In this document: positions 20,401-28,401 of the stretch, in pieces
Position numbering within the stretch: position 1 is the stretch's first letter
Layout: each line of letters starts with the position of its first letter
Assembly: GCA_000687975.1 (NCBI GenBank)
Contig: JIAB01000001.1
Location: forward strand, 1,960,001-2,024,000
Reading direction: 5' to 3'
Length of the DNA stretch: 64,000 nt
Source of the DNA: Lachnospiraceae bacterium AC2031
GTDB lineage: Bacteria > Bacillota > Clostridia > Lachnospirales > Lachnospiraceae
Made by a program: the position numbers and the translations under genes
Notes under the pieces: model-generated
Told to the model about the DNA's origin: nothing
Database searches by the model: none
Seen by the model: only the letters and a program-made list of their open reading frames with translations

Positions 20401-20594
20401 CAGACAGTACAGACAAGGCAGGAGACCTGAAGAAGGCGCTGCATGTCAGTGATGCGAAGCTGACCGAGGTTCAGACCTACTACTATCAGTATCTTGAAAC
20501 AATCAGTATGACAAAAGAGGAGTTTGCCGAGGAAATCCTCCACGCAACTCCAGAGGAATATGAAATGGCGATGGTGATCATCGCTGCACAATGA
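17421..20594 (+). CDS. Large membrane glycosyltransferase-like protein fused to a trigger-factor-type FKBP domain
   Basis: 1057 residues. Two N-terminal membrane helices (about 12-70) precede an acidic Ser/Asp/Glu linker (about 78-125) and a multi-pass GT-C-like region. That region has RWDAGEYFY, TAYCTPDYYM and FTKENAAL, is split by a second charged linker (about 330-410) and runs to about 590. A large soluble C-terminal part follows. Residues about 850-935 read as a trigger-factor FKBP domain: VGTGELIDEIDDALLKMKAG, then DEVEFVVPDGYPELEI and a GQTLTAKLQ strand. Helical sequence (SMTKEEFAEEIL) like the trigger-factor C-terminus comes last. It probably transfers a lipid-linked sugar outside the membrane; the role of the chaperone-like module is unknown. 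The RBS is a modest AGGG. Confidence 0.75.
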   Translation: MKKNKYKKLHSIVTQLMLVAAYPVVFHLAALIGSSNQHKDQSLGDMAFPLISLMIWVGLFIATVCTGLIKRHFKRMELEAIAGESSDEGSEKTDSNDDSEDDSEEDDNDIEKVKEKHRKQVEALQKKRNKTKSWIVFTSLIIVSFLIRLPMLGTFQRWDAGEYFYTVGTSVQDYTFSLSNFLYNFSVAYHLNYGFTSFIAIPLFISSRSVMAITVWQMIFSVLAVMALYRIFRIDFSFTRSRSAVAAMVIGNVPIFLGLTAYCTPDYYMVLFFIFALYFHSREWHILEVFMLIMMCFTKENAALIVFGYYGVRIVCRFIFVSLSRARELKTFADKKRPDPRLEYDILDEGTDQLKAREEALEKGDLSEKEAELTAELKAELEASSDYEDENSDSEVTKKKRDKVTFKQRVRLATHTPDFWVALTVGIIFVAAMLLKGANWADKVSTSGAAPTTLSFEKPYIYLKIKQYMGSNFAWLVFVYFLIAFKNIIIDRKWKNLKGTGWLVFGGMCGALACFAAFGMLFHISPLERYNTFFAVGLAFITMAVMGVDIVNRSSYVFFGGILATLLAIESFVTIDPVTRGFYKQVPIGEKTMNYESEQIAYFGDGLVTNYQYAWLDKAFDKLLADIDYDGSEALYFPVKETGVESGVQFEGNGCYFRIGWFDEKKKRDYYDYNMSGWSELNICAVSSANTWFPYAYVPYGKKLNKQYMTSRAYMCFIPYFEELGVSEEDHLKSISEYYYLGEEKGATKYRGTIGYYPMVQQDNYIEGLGMGDVVGEIKSLTANDEEIEDAAGVTDANEGSKTSVNYTNDSATNFGKNQDANNGIIQNRIDRLFKNRMTGYLRVNEVNEDARVDIEPMDSIHLSVELYDSNGKRVRTSHDEEEYVVSVGTGELIDEIDDALLKMKAGDTDEVEFVVPDGYPELEIYSGQTLTAKLQPLYIACSLRYVIDDAKKQEIYDATVEEVTENFNRDYNEYKMRMYLQDNVDTLSEIVASDSTDKAGDLKKALHVSDAKLTEVQTYYYQYLETISMTKEEFAEEILHATPEEYEMAMVIIAAQ

Positions 20595-20616
20595 GTCAAA
20601 GCCAAAGTGACTCATT
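20590..20616 (+). repeat. TGAGTCA/TGACTCA repeat, shortened (half-core A)
   Basis: ATGAGTCAAAGCCAAAGTGA followed by CTCATT. Only one side of the GGC/GCC core remains. The stop codon TGA of the preceding gene lies inside the left arm, so the repeat overlaps coding sequence. Confidence 0.8.
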
Positions 20617-20639
20617 AATAAAAAAGAGTGAGGGAAATT

Positions 20640-23126
20640 ATGAGCGAAGAAACAGTTAAGAGCAGGTTATCGAAGCTGAAGGAGTCGGAAAATGGCGCCG
20701 ACATGATCGTCATGGACGAGGTTCCTGAGGCTGAGGAGCAGGAGGAAGTTGTTACACAGACAGTTAGCAAGAACAGCATTGCGAAGGCAACTTCTCAGGG
20801 TACAGATATCCTGACAGGAGCAAAGAAAGCGGATGCATCGACAGATGTACTTAGTAAGAAAGCGGATGCATCGACAGATGTACTCAGTAAAACTAAGAAG
20901 TCTGATGCAAGCACAGACGTGCTAAGTAAGTCTTCAAAGAATGACAAGGCAGCTGGAAAAACTGTAAACTCCAAGAGTACTGGAACAAAGACAAAGTCGG
21001 CAGCACAGCCAGCTAAGAAGCCGATCGAGTATCCGGCTGCGATACAATTTATATTGAATCACAAGTCCATCATTTGTGGTATCGCAATCTTCCTGATCTA
21101 CGTGCTGGTTCAGATGAAGTACGTATATGAGGTTTGGTTCGACCCAGACGAGCTGGACATCTACTCTGTGGCATTCGAAATGTTCAAGGGCAAGATCCTG
21201 TATCGCGACATTCCATCACAGCACATGCCATGGACCTACATTATAAGCTGGATCTTCTTTATTTTAGGCGCTCACACAGCGTTCCTGCAGAGATTATATT
21301 TCTATATTCTGTTCGCAGGTTTCTGGACCAGCTTCATCTTCATTTATAAGAAATACGTAAATAAGTGGGCTTTAGTTATTCAGCCATTTATCTACCTTGC
21401 GGTAATCCAGCACATCGATTTCGCAACACAGATCCTGTCCGAGCACCTTCAGGTAATCGGCTTCCAGATCTTCCTGCTGGAGTTCCTGATGTTCCTTAAG
21501 AAGAGGGACGTATCCTTAGGCAGCTGCATTCGAATGATGTTCGGCGTGCTCTTTACATTTGGAACCGCATTCTTATCAGTTTATCCACTGTTCTTCATGT
21601 TCCTGGGCGTTGTGTTCATGGAAATCAAATGGGCTCTCGAAGAGCGCACTCCTATGAAGGACTTCTGGATCACAATCGGCAAGAGATATGGACGCCTTGC
21701 AGGAATCGTTGCGATTCCTTGGGTAATCATGGTGATTGCTATGATCTGCACAAAGAGCTTCCACGACTTTGGATTTGGCGCTTACACGATCAACGTGCTG
21801 TACTATCCAAACTACATGGCAGGCCTTGGAGGCAGCTCATTCTCTAACTTCCTGGTTCCTATCACTGAGGTAGTGAAGTACTATCAGGATTGGGGCTTCG
21901 ACCAGGTAGGCGTCGTATTCCTTATTAGAACATTTCTTATCATTTCAGGTATCTATCTTGCATACCGCATCGCGAAGGACGAGAGCAAGATTGCTGGATT
22001 CGCGGTATACATGTTCACATTCCTTTGCGGCGTGAGAGGTTTCTACAACTTCCACGGTACACCATTTGTCGGCATCATGTCGCTGGTTATGGCAATTGTT
22101 ATGTGCCAGTACATGTTTGGCGACAAGGAGAAGTTCGATGCTAAGCCGGTGCTTACAAAAGCTGCCCTGGCTGTAATGTCATTTATCGTTGTAATTAACT
22201 TCTCGACGGATATCCAAATGATTCCTAACTGGATCTTCATGGACGGCGAGAGTAACTTCTATCAGACAGATACAGACATCATGCTTGCCCTCACTGACGA
22301 GGACGAGAGATTCTGGCAGACAAACATCTGCAACTCTGTGGCTTGGGGTTCAGGCCGCGTCACAACTGGTCCGACAGTCAGCACACCTTGGATGTGGGAT
22401 GCTATCGGCAAGAATGACATCGACGAATTTATGAATAATCCTGCGCGTGTGTGCGTATTCCAGCTGGGCTACGAGTCCTGGGGACACAACATGGCAGATT
22501 ACGCGCCAGAGGCTTATTACTTTATCGTAAATAATTACAAATATATCCCAACATCAACAATGATCTGGGTTAAGAATGACTACTACGAGGAAGCTTGCGC
22601 AAAGCTGGGCATCGATCCTAACATGGAGAACGATGACGGTTACAGCTGCACACCTTTCACAGTAGATGAGAGCGAGAAGCCGGGCCACACTTATGAGGAC
22701 CGCCTTAAGGAGCTTGAGGAGGCTGCAAAGGCAGCTGAGGCAGGCAAAGCTACAGAAGAGGAAACAACCGAGGAAGTCACCACAGAGGAAGAGACCACAG
22801 AAGCTACAACTGAGGCCACTACAGAAGAGGAGACAACCGAGGATGAGAGAGAGCTTTCAGGTCCTATCATAGATGAGACTTCAAGCCCAATGGATGATGA
22901 CAATTCAACTGGTCCTGGTGGAACATCAGTGACTGGAGATACATCAACTACAGGCCCAAGCTCAACAAGTTCAGGTAACGGCCCTGGGGACGTAACAGTT
23001 AGCCCAGCAGATGATTCACCTGGAAGCAAGAGTTCAAATGGTGTAACAAGCGACACGCCAGGTGCGATTCAGGCACCAGACGGCAGCTGGGTAGTGCCAG
23101 ACGATAGCACGGGCCCAGGTCAATAA
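20640..23126 (+). CDS. Multi-pass membrane glycosyltransferase (GT39-like) with TDVLSK repeats and Thr/Glu-rich tail
   Basis: 828 residues. A soluble N-terminus (1-130) carries the short repeat A-S-T-D-V-L-S-K about four times. About ten membrane helices follow (about 140-530), with the acidic first loop FDPDELDIYS expected for GT-C enzymes that use polyprenyl-phosphate sugars. The extracytoplasmic part ends in a TTEEE-type stretch and a Ser/Gly/Pro/Thr-rich tail (about 690-828) like a wall-spanning segment. The N-terminal motif recurs in the GT protein encoded at 28402. ATG 20640 is chosen over GTG 20628. Function is inferred from topology and context. Confidence 0.72.
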   Translation: MSEETVKSRLSKLKESENGADMIVMDEVPEAEEQEEVVTQTVSKNSIAKATSQGTDILTGAKKADASTDVLSKKADASTDVLSKTKKSDASTDVLSKSSKNDKAAGKTVNSKSTGTKTKSAAQPAKKPIEYPAAIQFILNHKSIICGIAIFLIYVLVQMKYVYEVWFDPDELDIYSVAFEMFKGKILYRDIPSQHMPWTYIISWIFFILGAHTAFLQRLYFYILFAGFWTSFIFIYKKYVNKWALVIQPFIYLAVIQHIDFATQILSEHLQVIGFQIFLLEFLMFLKKRDVSLGSCIRMMFGVLFTFGTAFLSVYPLFFMFLGVVFMEIKWALEERTPMKDFWITIGKRYGRLAGIVAIPWVIMVIAMICTKSFHDFGFGAYTINVLYYPNYMAGLGGSSFSNFLVPITEVVKYYQDWGFDQVGVVFLIRTFLIISGIYLAYRIAKDESKIAGFAVYMFTFLCGVRGFYNFHGTPFVGIMSLVMAIVMCQYMFGDKEKFDAKPVLTKAALAVMSFIVVINFSTDIQMIPNWIFMDGESNFYQTDTDIMLALTDEDERFWQTNICNSVAWGSGRVTTGPTVSTPWMWDAIGKNDIDEFMNNPARVCVFQLGYESWGHNMADYAPEAYYFIVNNYKYIPTSTMIWVKNDYYEEACAKLGIDPNMENDDGYSCTPFTVDESEKPGHTYEDRLKELEEAAKAAEAGKATEEETTEEVTTEEETTEATTEATTEEETTEDERELSGPIIDETSSPMDDDNSTGPGGTSVTGDTSTTGPSSTSSGNGPGDVTVSPADDSPGSKSSNGVTSDTPGAIQAPDGSWVVPDDSTGPGQ

Positions 23127-23175
23127 ACCAGGTCAAGATTGAAACCATGAAAACATATAGAAAAGAGGAAATGAA

Positions 23176-23763
23176 ATGGGAAAGATAACAGTTGAGGATT
23201 GTAAAGTTGACGGAGTAGTGATCGAGGGCCTTAAGGTCATCACACCAACAGTTTTTGGTGATGAGAGAGGCTACTTCGTAGAGACATATAATGAGAACGA
23301 TATGAAGGCAGCCGGCATGGACTATGTGTTCGTGCAGGACAACCAGAGTGCTTCAAAGAAGGGCGTTCTCAGAGGACTCCATTTCCAGAAGGAGTTCCCA
23401 CAGGACAAACTTGTTCGTGTAATCAAGGGCGAGGTTTTCGACGTTGCTGTTGACCTTAGAGAGGGCAGCACAACTTTCGGAAAGTGGTATGGAGTTCACC
23501 TTACAGAAGAGAACAAGAAGCAGTTCATGATTCCTAAGAATTTTGCGCATGGATTCATCGTGCTTTCAGACTACGCAGAGTTCTGCTACAAGTGTACAGA
23601 CTTCTATCATCCAAACGACGAGGGCGGACTTCTGTGGAAGGATCCTGAGATTGGGGTTGAGTGGCCAATGCCAGAGGGAATGACAGAGGCAGACCTTACG
23701 CTCTCAGATAAAGATCAGAAATGGGATGGCATCGCAGCATATAAAGCAGAGCGCGGCCTGTAA
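23176..23763 (+). CDS. RmlC-like nucleotide-sugar 3,5- or 5-epimerase
   Basis: 195 residues of the RmlC cupin family: GDERGYFVETYNE, QDNQSASKKGVLRGLHFQ with the catalytic His, VIKGEVFDVAVDLR, IPKNFAHGFIVLSD and the conserved YKCTDFYHP. Family members epimerise dTDP-4-keto-6-deoxyhexoses. No rmlA, rmlB or rmlD lies here, but CDP-4-keto-6-deoxyhexose genes do, so it may instead be the CDP-linked C5 epimerase (AscE-like) of an ascarylose route. That assignment is by context. Confidence 0.88.
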   Translation: MGKITVEDCKVDGVVIEGLKVITPTVFGDERGYFVETYNENDMKAAGMDYVFVQDNQSASKKGVLRGLHFQKEFPQDKLVRVIKGEVFDVAVDLREGSTTFGKWYGVHLTEENKKQFMIPKNFAHGFIVLSDYAEFCYKCTDFYHPNDEGGLLWKDPEIGVEWPMPEGMTEADLTLSDKDQKWDGIAAYKAERGL

Positions 23764-23764
23764 A

Positions 23765-23786
23765 AGATGAGCCGAATTGGCTCATT
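23765..23786 (+). repeat. Degenerate TGAGCC/GGCTCA palindrome
   Basis: ATGAGCCGAATTGGCTCATT folds into a short perfect hairpin right after the epimerase gene. It looks like a repeat member that lost the sequence between outer arm and core. Confidence 0.5.
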
Positions 23787-23797
23787 CTGTGAAGGAT

Positions 23798-24907
23798 ATG
23801 AAGAGTAGGAATTACGGGATTGATTTATTGAAGATTATATGCATGTTCCTGGTGATCGCATTTCACTATGCAGATCATGGCAGGGTGCCGCTGTCAGCAA
23901 GCTCCCCGATCACCTTCAACTGGGTGATTCTGGCGGTGAGCCGTGTCTGGGGTGGACTTTGCAACGCAGTGTTCATGCTGGTGACGGGCTACTACCTGTC
24001 GGCCGACAAGAAGTTCTCCTGGGAAAAGGTGATTCGTCTCTACCTTATGGTGTACTTCTTCACGCTGGTGACTGACGGCATATGTATCGCGGTGAACCAC
24101 GGACAGGCAGACGCCAAGTTCATAATCTGCATGATTTTTCCGTTGGCGTCCAACAAGTATTGGTACTTCACTACATATTTCCTGATTTACTTCTTCCATC
24201 GGTATCTAAATGTTATCTTAGATCACATATCGCAGAAGCAACATTTTGCTCTGTGTGCGCTAGGGATTGGGATTTTCTCAGTGTTTTACACACTTGGCGG
24301 CATTATAACATTGCCAGCATTTGAAAGCACGGCGTTCTCGTCTTGGGCGAATACGGGTAACAGTATGGTGATCTTCCTGATGCTGTACTTCGTGGGAGCG
24401 TACCTTAGAAAGTACAAGGTGAAGGTGACAAATGCGGGCGTGTATCTTGTAATCCTGCTGGCATGTGAAGTGGCAACGCTGTTCTTCATGGTGGTGTTCG
24501 CAAGACGCTATCACGACGACTCGCTAATCTACTACTTTTCATGGGGAACCGAGAAGGTGTTCCCAGTATTTACAGCGATATTTGCATTTCTCGCTTTTAA
24601 AGATTTAAAGATAAAGGGTGCAGCAGTGACCCGGGCGGTGAGTTTCCTTGCTCCATCGGTTTTCGGAGTCTACCTGTTCCATATAGGGGACCTGAGATGG
24701 CTGATCTTTGGGCAGATTTTGGACAATACCAGAATTTACCAGGGACCATTCATGATCTTCCATATGCTGATGGCTATGGTAGTCCTCTTCGCAATTGGAA
24801 TACTGCTGGACAAATTTAGAAGACTGGTCCTCGAAAGACCACTGACACCGCTGATCAAGCGGGTCGCAGAAGGGCTCGACAAAAAGACAGCCGAGCTATT
24901 CCCATAA
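23798..24907 (+). CDS. Membrane acyltransferase, acyltransferase-3 family
   Basis: 369 residues with about ten membrane helices. The N-terminus NYGIDLLKIICMFLVIAFHY holds the family motif with the membrane-embedded His, and SPITFNWVILAVSRVWG follows. Such proteins O-acylate surface glycans. Start choice is uncertain: ATG 23798 has only a close GAAGG, and GTG 23789 is possible. The gene lies just upstream of the ABC exporter. Confidence 0.85.
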   Translation: MKSRNYGIDLLKIICMFLVIAFHYADHGRVPLSASSPITFNWVILAVSRVWGGLCNAVFMLVTGYYLSADKKFSWEKVIRLYLMVYFFTLVTDGICIAVNHGQADAKFIICMIFPLASNKYWYFTTYFLIYFFHRYLNVILDHISQKQHFALCALGIGIFSVFYTLGGIITLPAFESTAFSSWANTGNSMVIFLMLYFVGAYLRKYKVKVTNAGVYLVILLACEVATLFFMVVFARRYHDDSLIYYFSWGTEKVFPVFTAIFAFLAFKDLKIKGAAVTRAVSFLAPSVFGVYLFHIGDLRWLIFGQILDNTRIYQGPFMIFHMLMAMVVLFAIGILLDKFRRLVLERPLTPLIKRVAEGLDKKTAELFP

Positions 24908-24944
24908 AATGAGTCGATTCGGCTTTGAGCCAAAGTGACTCATT
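24908..24944 (+). repeat. TGAGTCA/TGACTCA palindromic repeat (core A)
   Basis: AATGAGTCGATTCGGCTTTG, then AGCCAAAGTGACTCATT. A single copy directly after the stop codon; it separates the acyltransferase gene from wzm. Confidence 0.92.
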
Positions 24945-24957
24945 GGAAAGATTGAGT

Positions 24958-25923
24958 ATGAAGAAAAAGAAGATACTACGCATACTTTTTGTGCTGCTAG
25001 TAGTGATTGTTAACTTAATAGTGTTCTGGAAGATTGGTTATCTAGGTCTCAAGAAGCAGATAGTAATCTGCGGAATCATCGACGTGATCGCAGTCTATGT
25101 GCTAAGACATTTCTTTTCGCTGATTGATATTCCTGTGGAAATCTATCAGAACAGAAGACTCGCGTTCAGTCTCGCAAAGAATGACTTCAAGACGAAATAT
25201 GCTGGAAGCTACCTGGGTATGGTCTGGGCTTTCATCCAGCCAATTGTCACCATTGCGGTGTACTGGTTCGTCTTTTCAGTAGGATTTAGAGCAGGTGATG
25301 TAGGCGATTACCCATACGTACTTTTTATCGTTGTGGGCATCATCCCTTGGTTCTTCTTCTCTGACGCGCTAAATGGTGGAACCAACGCCATGACTGACTA
25401 TAACTATCTGGTAAAGAAGGTAGTGTTCAACATAGACATCCTTCCATTTGTGAAGGTGGTATCAGCACTCTTCGTGCACTGCTTCTTCATAGTGTTTGCG
25501 TTGATACTCTCAACTTGCATGGGATACCCACCAAGCATCTACACACTGCAGCTTCTCTACTATGTTGTGTGCAGCGTGGTATTCGTGCTGGGACTTTCGT
25601 ATCTCACTTCAGCAATCGTGGTATTCTTCCGCGACCTGGGACAGTTCATTAATATCTTCATTCTGCAGGTAGGAGTGTGGCTTACACCAATCATGTGGAA
25701 TGCAGATTCCATGCTATCCCCAGATGTGCATAAGTTCTTCAAACTGAACCCAATGTACTATATAGTAAGCGGATTTAGAGACAGCGTGCTGGTACACCAC
25801 TGGTTCTTCCAGGGCGGCACACTGCTGTGGACTATATATTTCTGGACCGTGACACTTCTAGTGTTCGGACTAGGAGTTAAGATATTTCGCCGACTCAAGA
25901 TACACTTTGCTGATGTTTTGTAA
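24958..25923 (+). CDS. wzm: ABC-2 polysaccharide exporter permease
   Basis: 321 residues. After two N-terminal helices comes the ABC-2 permease core, with the amphipathic entry LAKNDFKTKYAGSYLGMVWA, the helix GIIPWFFFSDALNGG, and the conserved C-terminal block GVWLTPIMWNADSM and LNPMYYIVSGFRD. It is paired with the ATPase at 26011. The two extra N-terminal helices are an addition to the six-helix core. ATG 24958 is chosen because the longer frame starts inside the repeat. Confidence 0.92.
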   Translation: MKKKKILRILFVLLVVIVNLIVFWKIGYLGLKKQIVICGIIDVIAVYVLRHFFSLIDIPVEIYQNRRLAFSLAKNDFKTKYAGSYLGMVWAFIQPIVTIAVYWFVFSVGFRAGDVGDYPYVLFIVVGIIPWFFFSDALNGGTNAMTDYNYLVKKVVFNIDILPFVKVVSALFVHCFFIVFALILSTCMGYPPSIYTLQLLYYVVCSVVFVLGLSYLTSAIVVFFRDLGQFINIFILQVGVWLTPIMWNADSMLSPDVHKFFKLNPMYYIVSGFRDSVLVHHWFFQGGTLLWTIYFWTVTLLVFGLGVKIFRRLKIHFADVL

Positions 25924-25997
25924 AATGAGTCACTTTGGCTTTGAGCCCAATCGACTCATTCGTGAGTCAAAAGGGCTCAAAGCCAAAGTGACTCATT
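25924..25997 (+). repeat. Tandem pair of TGAGTCA/TGACTCA repeats (core A)
   Basis: The first copy has core GGCTTTGAGCC, the second GGGCTCAAAGCC, joined by CG. The pair fills nearly the whole gap between wzm and wzt and touches the wzm stop. Confidence 0.93.
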
Positions 25998-26010
25998 CGA
26001 AGGAAAATAG

Positions 26011-27378
26011 ATGAATGATATTGCGATAAAAATTGAAGATGTGACGAAGCTATATAAGCTCTACGATAAGCCTACCGACCGACTGAAGGAGTCGCTGGGC
26101 CTCACCAAGAAGCAGAAGTATAGGGAGCACTATGCTCTCCACAACGTGAGCTTCCAGGTGCAGCGCGGCGAGTGCGTAGGTATTATCGGAACAAATGGAG
26201 CCGGCAAGTCCACAATTCTTAAGATAATCACTGGTGTTCTGAACCCTACGGCAGGAAATGTGGAAATAGATGGCCGTATATCGGCTCTTCTGGAGCTGGG
26301 AGCGGGCTTCAACATGGAGTACACTGGAATCGAGAATGTGTACCTGAATGGCACCATGATAGGCTTCACAAAGGAAGAAATTGACGCTAAGCTCCAGGAT
26401 ATCCTGGACTTTGCTGATATCGGCGACTTTGTAAATCAGCCTGTAAAGACCTATTCGTCAGGTATGTTCGTGCGACTTGCATTTGCCGTTGCCATCAACA
26501 TCGACCCTGAGATCCTCATTGTCGACGAGGCACTGTCAGTTGGTGACGTATTCTTCCAGTTGAAATGTTTCAAGAAGTTCGAGGAGTTCAAGAAGCAGGG
26601 GAAGACAATCCTCTTCGTAAGTCACGACCTCTCCAGCATCGAGCGTTATTGCGACAGGGCAATCCTCATGGACCACGGTCGTAACGTAGCTGAGGGCGTG
26701 CCAATCGATATAATTAATAAATATAAGAAGATCATGACGGGCATGACCGTAGATGAAATGGAAGCCCAGGAGTCAGCTCGAAGGAAGCACCTGGAGGAGT
26801 TCTCCAATGCTGTAGAAGGCTCAGATGAAGATTCTAGCAAGGGTACGAAGTCTAAGAAAGAAGCTTCTAAGGTTACTTCTTCAAAAGGCGAGAAGGGCAA
26901 GAACTGGAAAGACTCTCTGGAGGTTAATCCAAACCTGGATGAATACGGGGACGGAGAGGCGAAGCTGGTTGACTTCGGTATCTTCGACGAGGACGGAAAT
27001 ATAACTACCACTATACTGAAGGGCTCGACCTTTACTATAAAGTCAAAGGTGCACTTTTCAAAGGATGTGGAAGATCCGATCTTTACATATACATTTAAGA
27101 CCATAAAGGGACAGGATATCACGGGAACCAACACCATGTTCGAAAAGGTGAGTGTTGGAACTGCGAAGGCTGGAGAAACCTATGTGGCAACTTTCGTTCA
27201 GGATATGAACCTGCAGGGCGGTGAGTATCTGCTCTCCATGAGCTGCACAAGTTTTGTGGATGGAGAGCTGGTAGCTCATGACAGACTCTATGATGTACTG
27301 AATATCTCGGTTGTATCTGAGAAGAATACTGTAGGATTCTATGATATGAACTCACAAGTTACTATCGAGAAGGCATAA
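26011..27378 (+). CDS. wzt: ABC exporter ATPase with C-terminal glycan-binding (Wzt-type) domain
   Basis: 455 residues. The nucleotide-binding domain (about 1-245) has Walker A GTNGAGKST, Q-loop LLELGAGFNMEYTG, signature YSSGMFVRLAFA, Walker B ILIVDEALSVGD and switch VSHD. A Lys/Ser-rich linker (about 265-305) leads to a beta-sandwich domain (about 310-450) of the Wzt C-terminal class, which binds the non-reducing end of the finished polymer. With Wzm it exports undecaprenyl-linked polysaccharide across the membrane. RBS AAGGA lies just past the repeat. Confidence 0.93.
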   Translation: MNDIAIKIEDVTKLYKLYDKPTDRLKESLGLTKKQKYREHYALHNVSFQVQRGECVGIIGTNGAGKSTILKIITGVLNPTAGNVEIDGRISALLELGAGFNMEYTGIENVYLNGTMIGFTKEEIDAKLQDILDFADIGDFVNQPVKTYSSGMFVRLAFAVAINIDPEILIVDEALSVGDVFFQLKCFKKFEEFKKQGKTILFVSHDLSSIERYCDRAILMDHGRNVAEGVPIDIINKYKKIMTGMTVDEMEAQESARRKHLEEFSNAVEGSDEDSSKGTKSKKEASKVTSSKGEKGKNWKDSLEVNPNLDEYGDGEAKLVDFGIFDEDGNITTTILKGSTFTIKSKVHFSKDVEDPIFTYTFKTIKGQDITGTNTMFEKVSVGTAKAGETYVATFVQDMNLQGGEYLLSMSCTSFVDGELVAHDRLYDVLNISVVSEKNTVGFYDMNSQVTIEKA

Positions 27379-27432
27379 AACTCATAATAGCAAATCAAGA
27401 GAATATAATAATTTCCGGAATAGGTATCAAGT

Positions 27433-28380
27433 ATGGAAAAATACGAAAGATTATTAGAAATCGTGAAAAATGAGGACGACTTTGAGGAGTACCTCACAAG
27501 GAAGGGACTTGCACCTGCAGATGCTGGTGAAGTCACAAGTGAACCTGATTATCAGGCCCTCTACCATCTGTCGAAGATTAGACAGAACGTTCTCAACTGG
27601 TACGAGTTCGATCCAGCTGCCAGACTCCTGGAGCTTGGGGCGGAATGTGGCGCTCTCTCGGGACTCTTTGCAGAAAGAGTGGCGGAAGTTGTGGCATTTG
27701 ACTCCGACAAGGATATGTGTGCTGTGAATAGAGCCCGTAACATCGAGAGATTCAACGATGTAGAGGATAAAGCGAAAGTAACTAATCTTTATGTTGTTTC
27801 TAATCCAGAATATATCGCAAAGCCAGAGAGGTCGAATCCGGAATCAAAATCAGAAAAAAACAAATCAGATAAAACTGCGGACAAGGCAACGAAGATCAAG
27901 TCCGCAATCACTAAGACTAAAAATGCAATAACACGCAAGGGTTCCAAGTTTGACTATGTCACCATCGTGGGCGACTTCACGGAGGAGAAGCTGGAGCTTG
28001 CGGCAGAGTATCTAAAGACAAAGGGCCAGCTCATCATCGTGGTGGACAATAAATTCGGTCTTAAGAACTGGACCACCGAAGCGAAGCCGGACATCATATC
28101 CAAGGACCAGATTGCGAGCCTCGCGGCAGAGAAGAAGCTGAAGCTTACCGCGACCTACTATCCGGTGCCAGACTACAAATTCCCACTTGAAATTTATAGC
28201 GACCAGAATCCGCCGAAGCCAGGCTCAATCAGGACTGCAGCGCCTGAGTTCGAGAAGGACAAGACGCTCCTCATGGACGAGCCAACAGCCTTTAGTGAGA
28301 TGATCGAGTGCGGCCGCTTCGACGAGTACGCGAACTCGTACATTCTCATTTTCGAAAAGAAGACAACCAGAAGCAAGTAA
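27433..28380 (+). CDS. SAM-dependent methyltransferase-like protein
   Basis: 315 residues. Residues about 70-105 read as a class I methyltransferase motif I and II (LLELGAECGALSGLFAERV, then VVAFDSD). The Rossmann core is interrupted by a Lys/Ser/Thr-rich insertion (about 135-170). FDYVTIVGDF resumes the fold, and YILIFEKK is the last strand. In an ABC-exported glycan locus it may cap the growing chain by methylation, which would fit the Wzt end-recognition domain next door; this is inference. Confidence 0.75.
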   Translation: MEKYERLLEIVKNEDDFEEYLTRKGLAPADAGEVTSEPDYQALYHLSKIRQNVLNWYEFDPAARLLELGAECGALSGLFAERVAEVVAFDSDKDMCAVNRARNIERFNDVEDKAKVTNLYVVSNPEYIAKPERSNPESKSEKNKSDKTADKATKIKSAITKTKNAITRKGSKFDYVTIVGDFTEEKLELAAEYLKTKGQLIIVVDNKFGLKNWTTEAKPDIISKDQIASLAAEKKLKLTATYYPVPDYKFPLEIYSDQNPPKPGSIRTAAPEFEKDKTLLMDEPTAFSEMIECGRFDEYANSYILIFEKKTTRSK

Positions 28381-28401
28381 AATAATCGAGGGAGAGCAAC
28401 T

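Noticed and set aside
23176-23763. RmlC-like gene considered as evidence of a dTDP-rhamnose pathway
   Set aside because: rmlA, rmlB and rmlD are absent here, while CDP-deoxyhexose genes are present; the family call alone does not fix the nucleotide.
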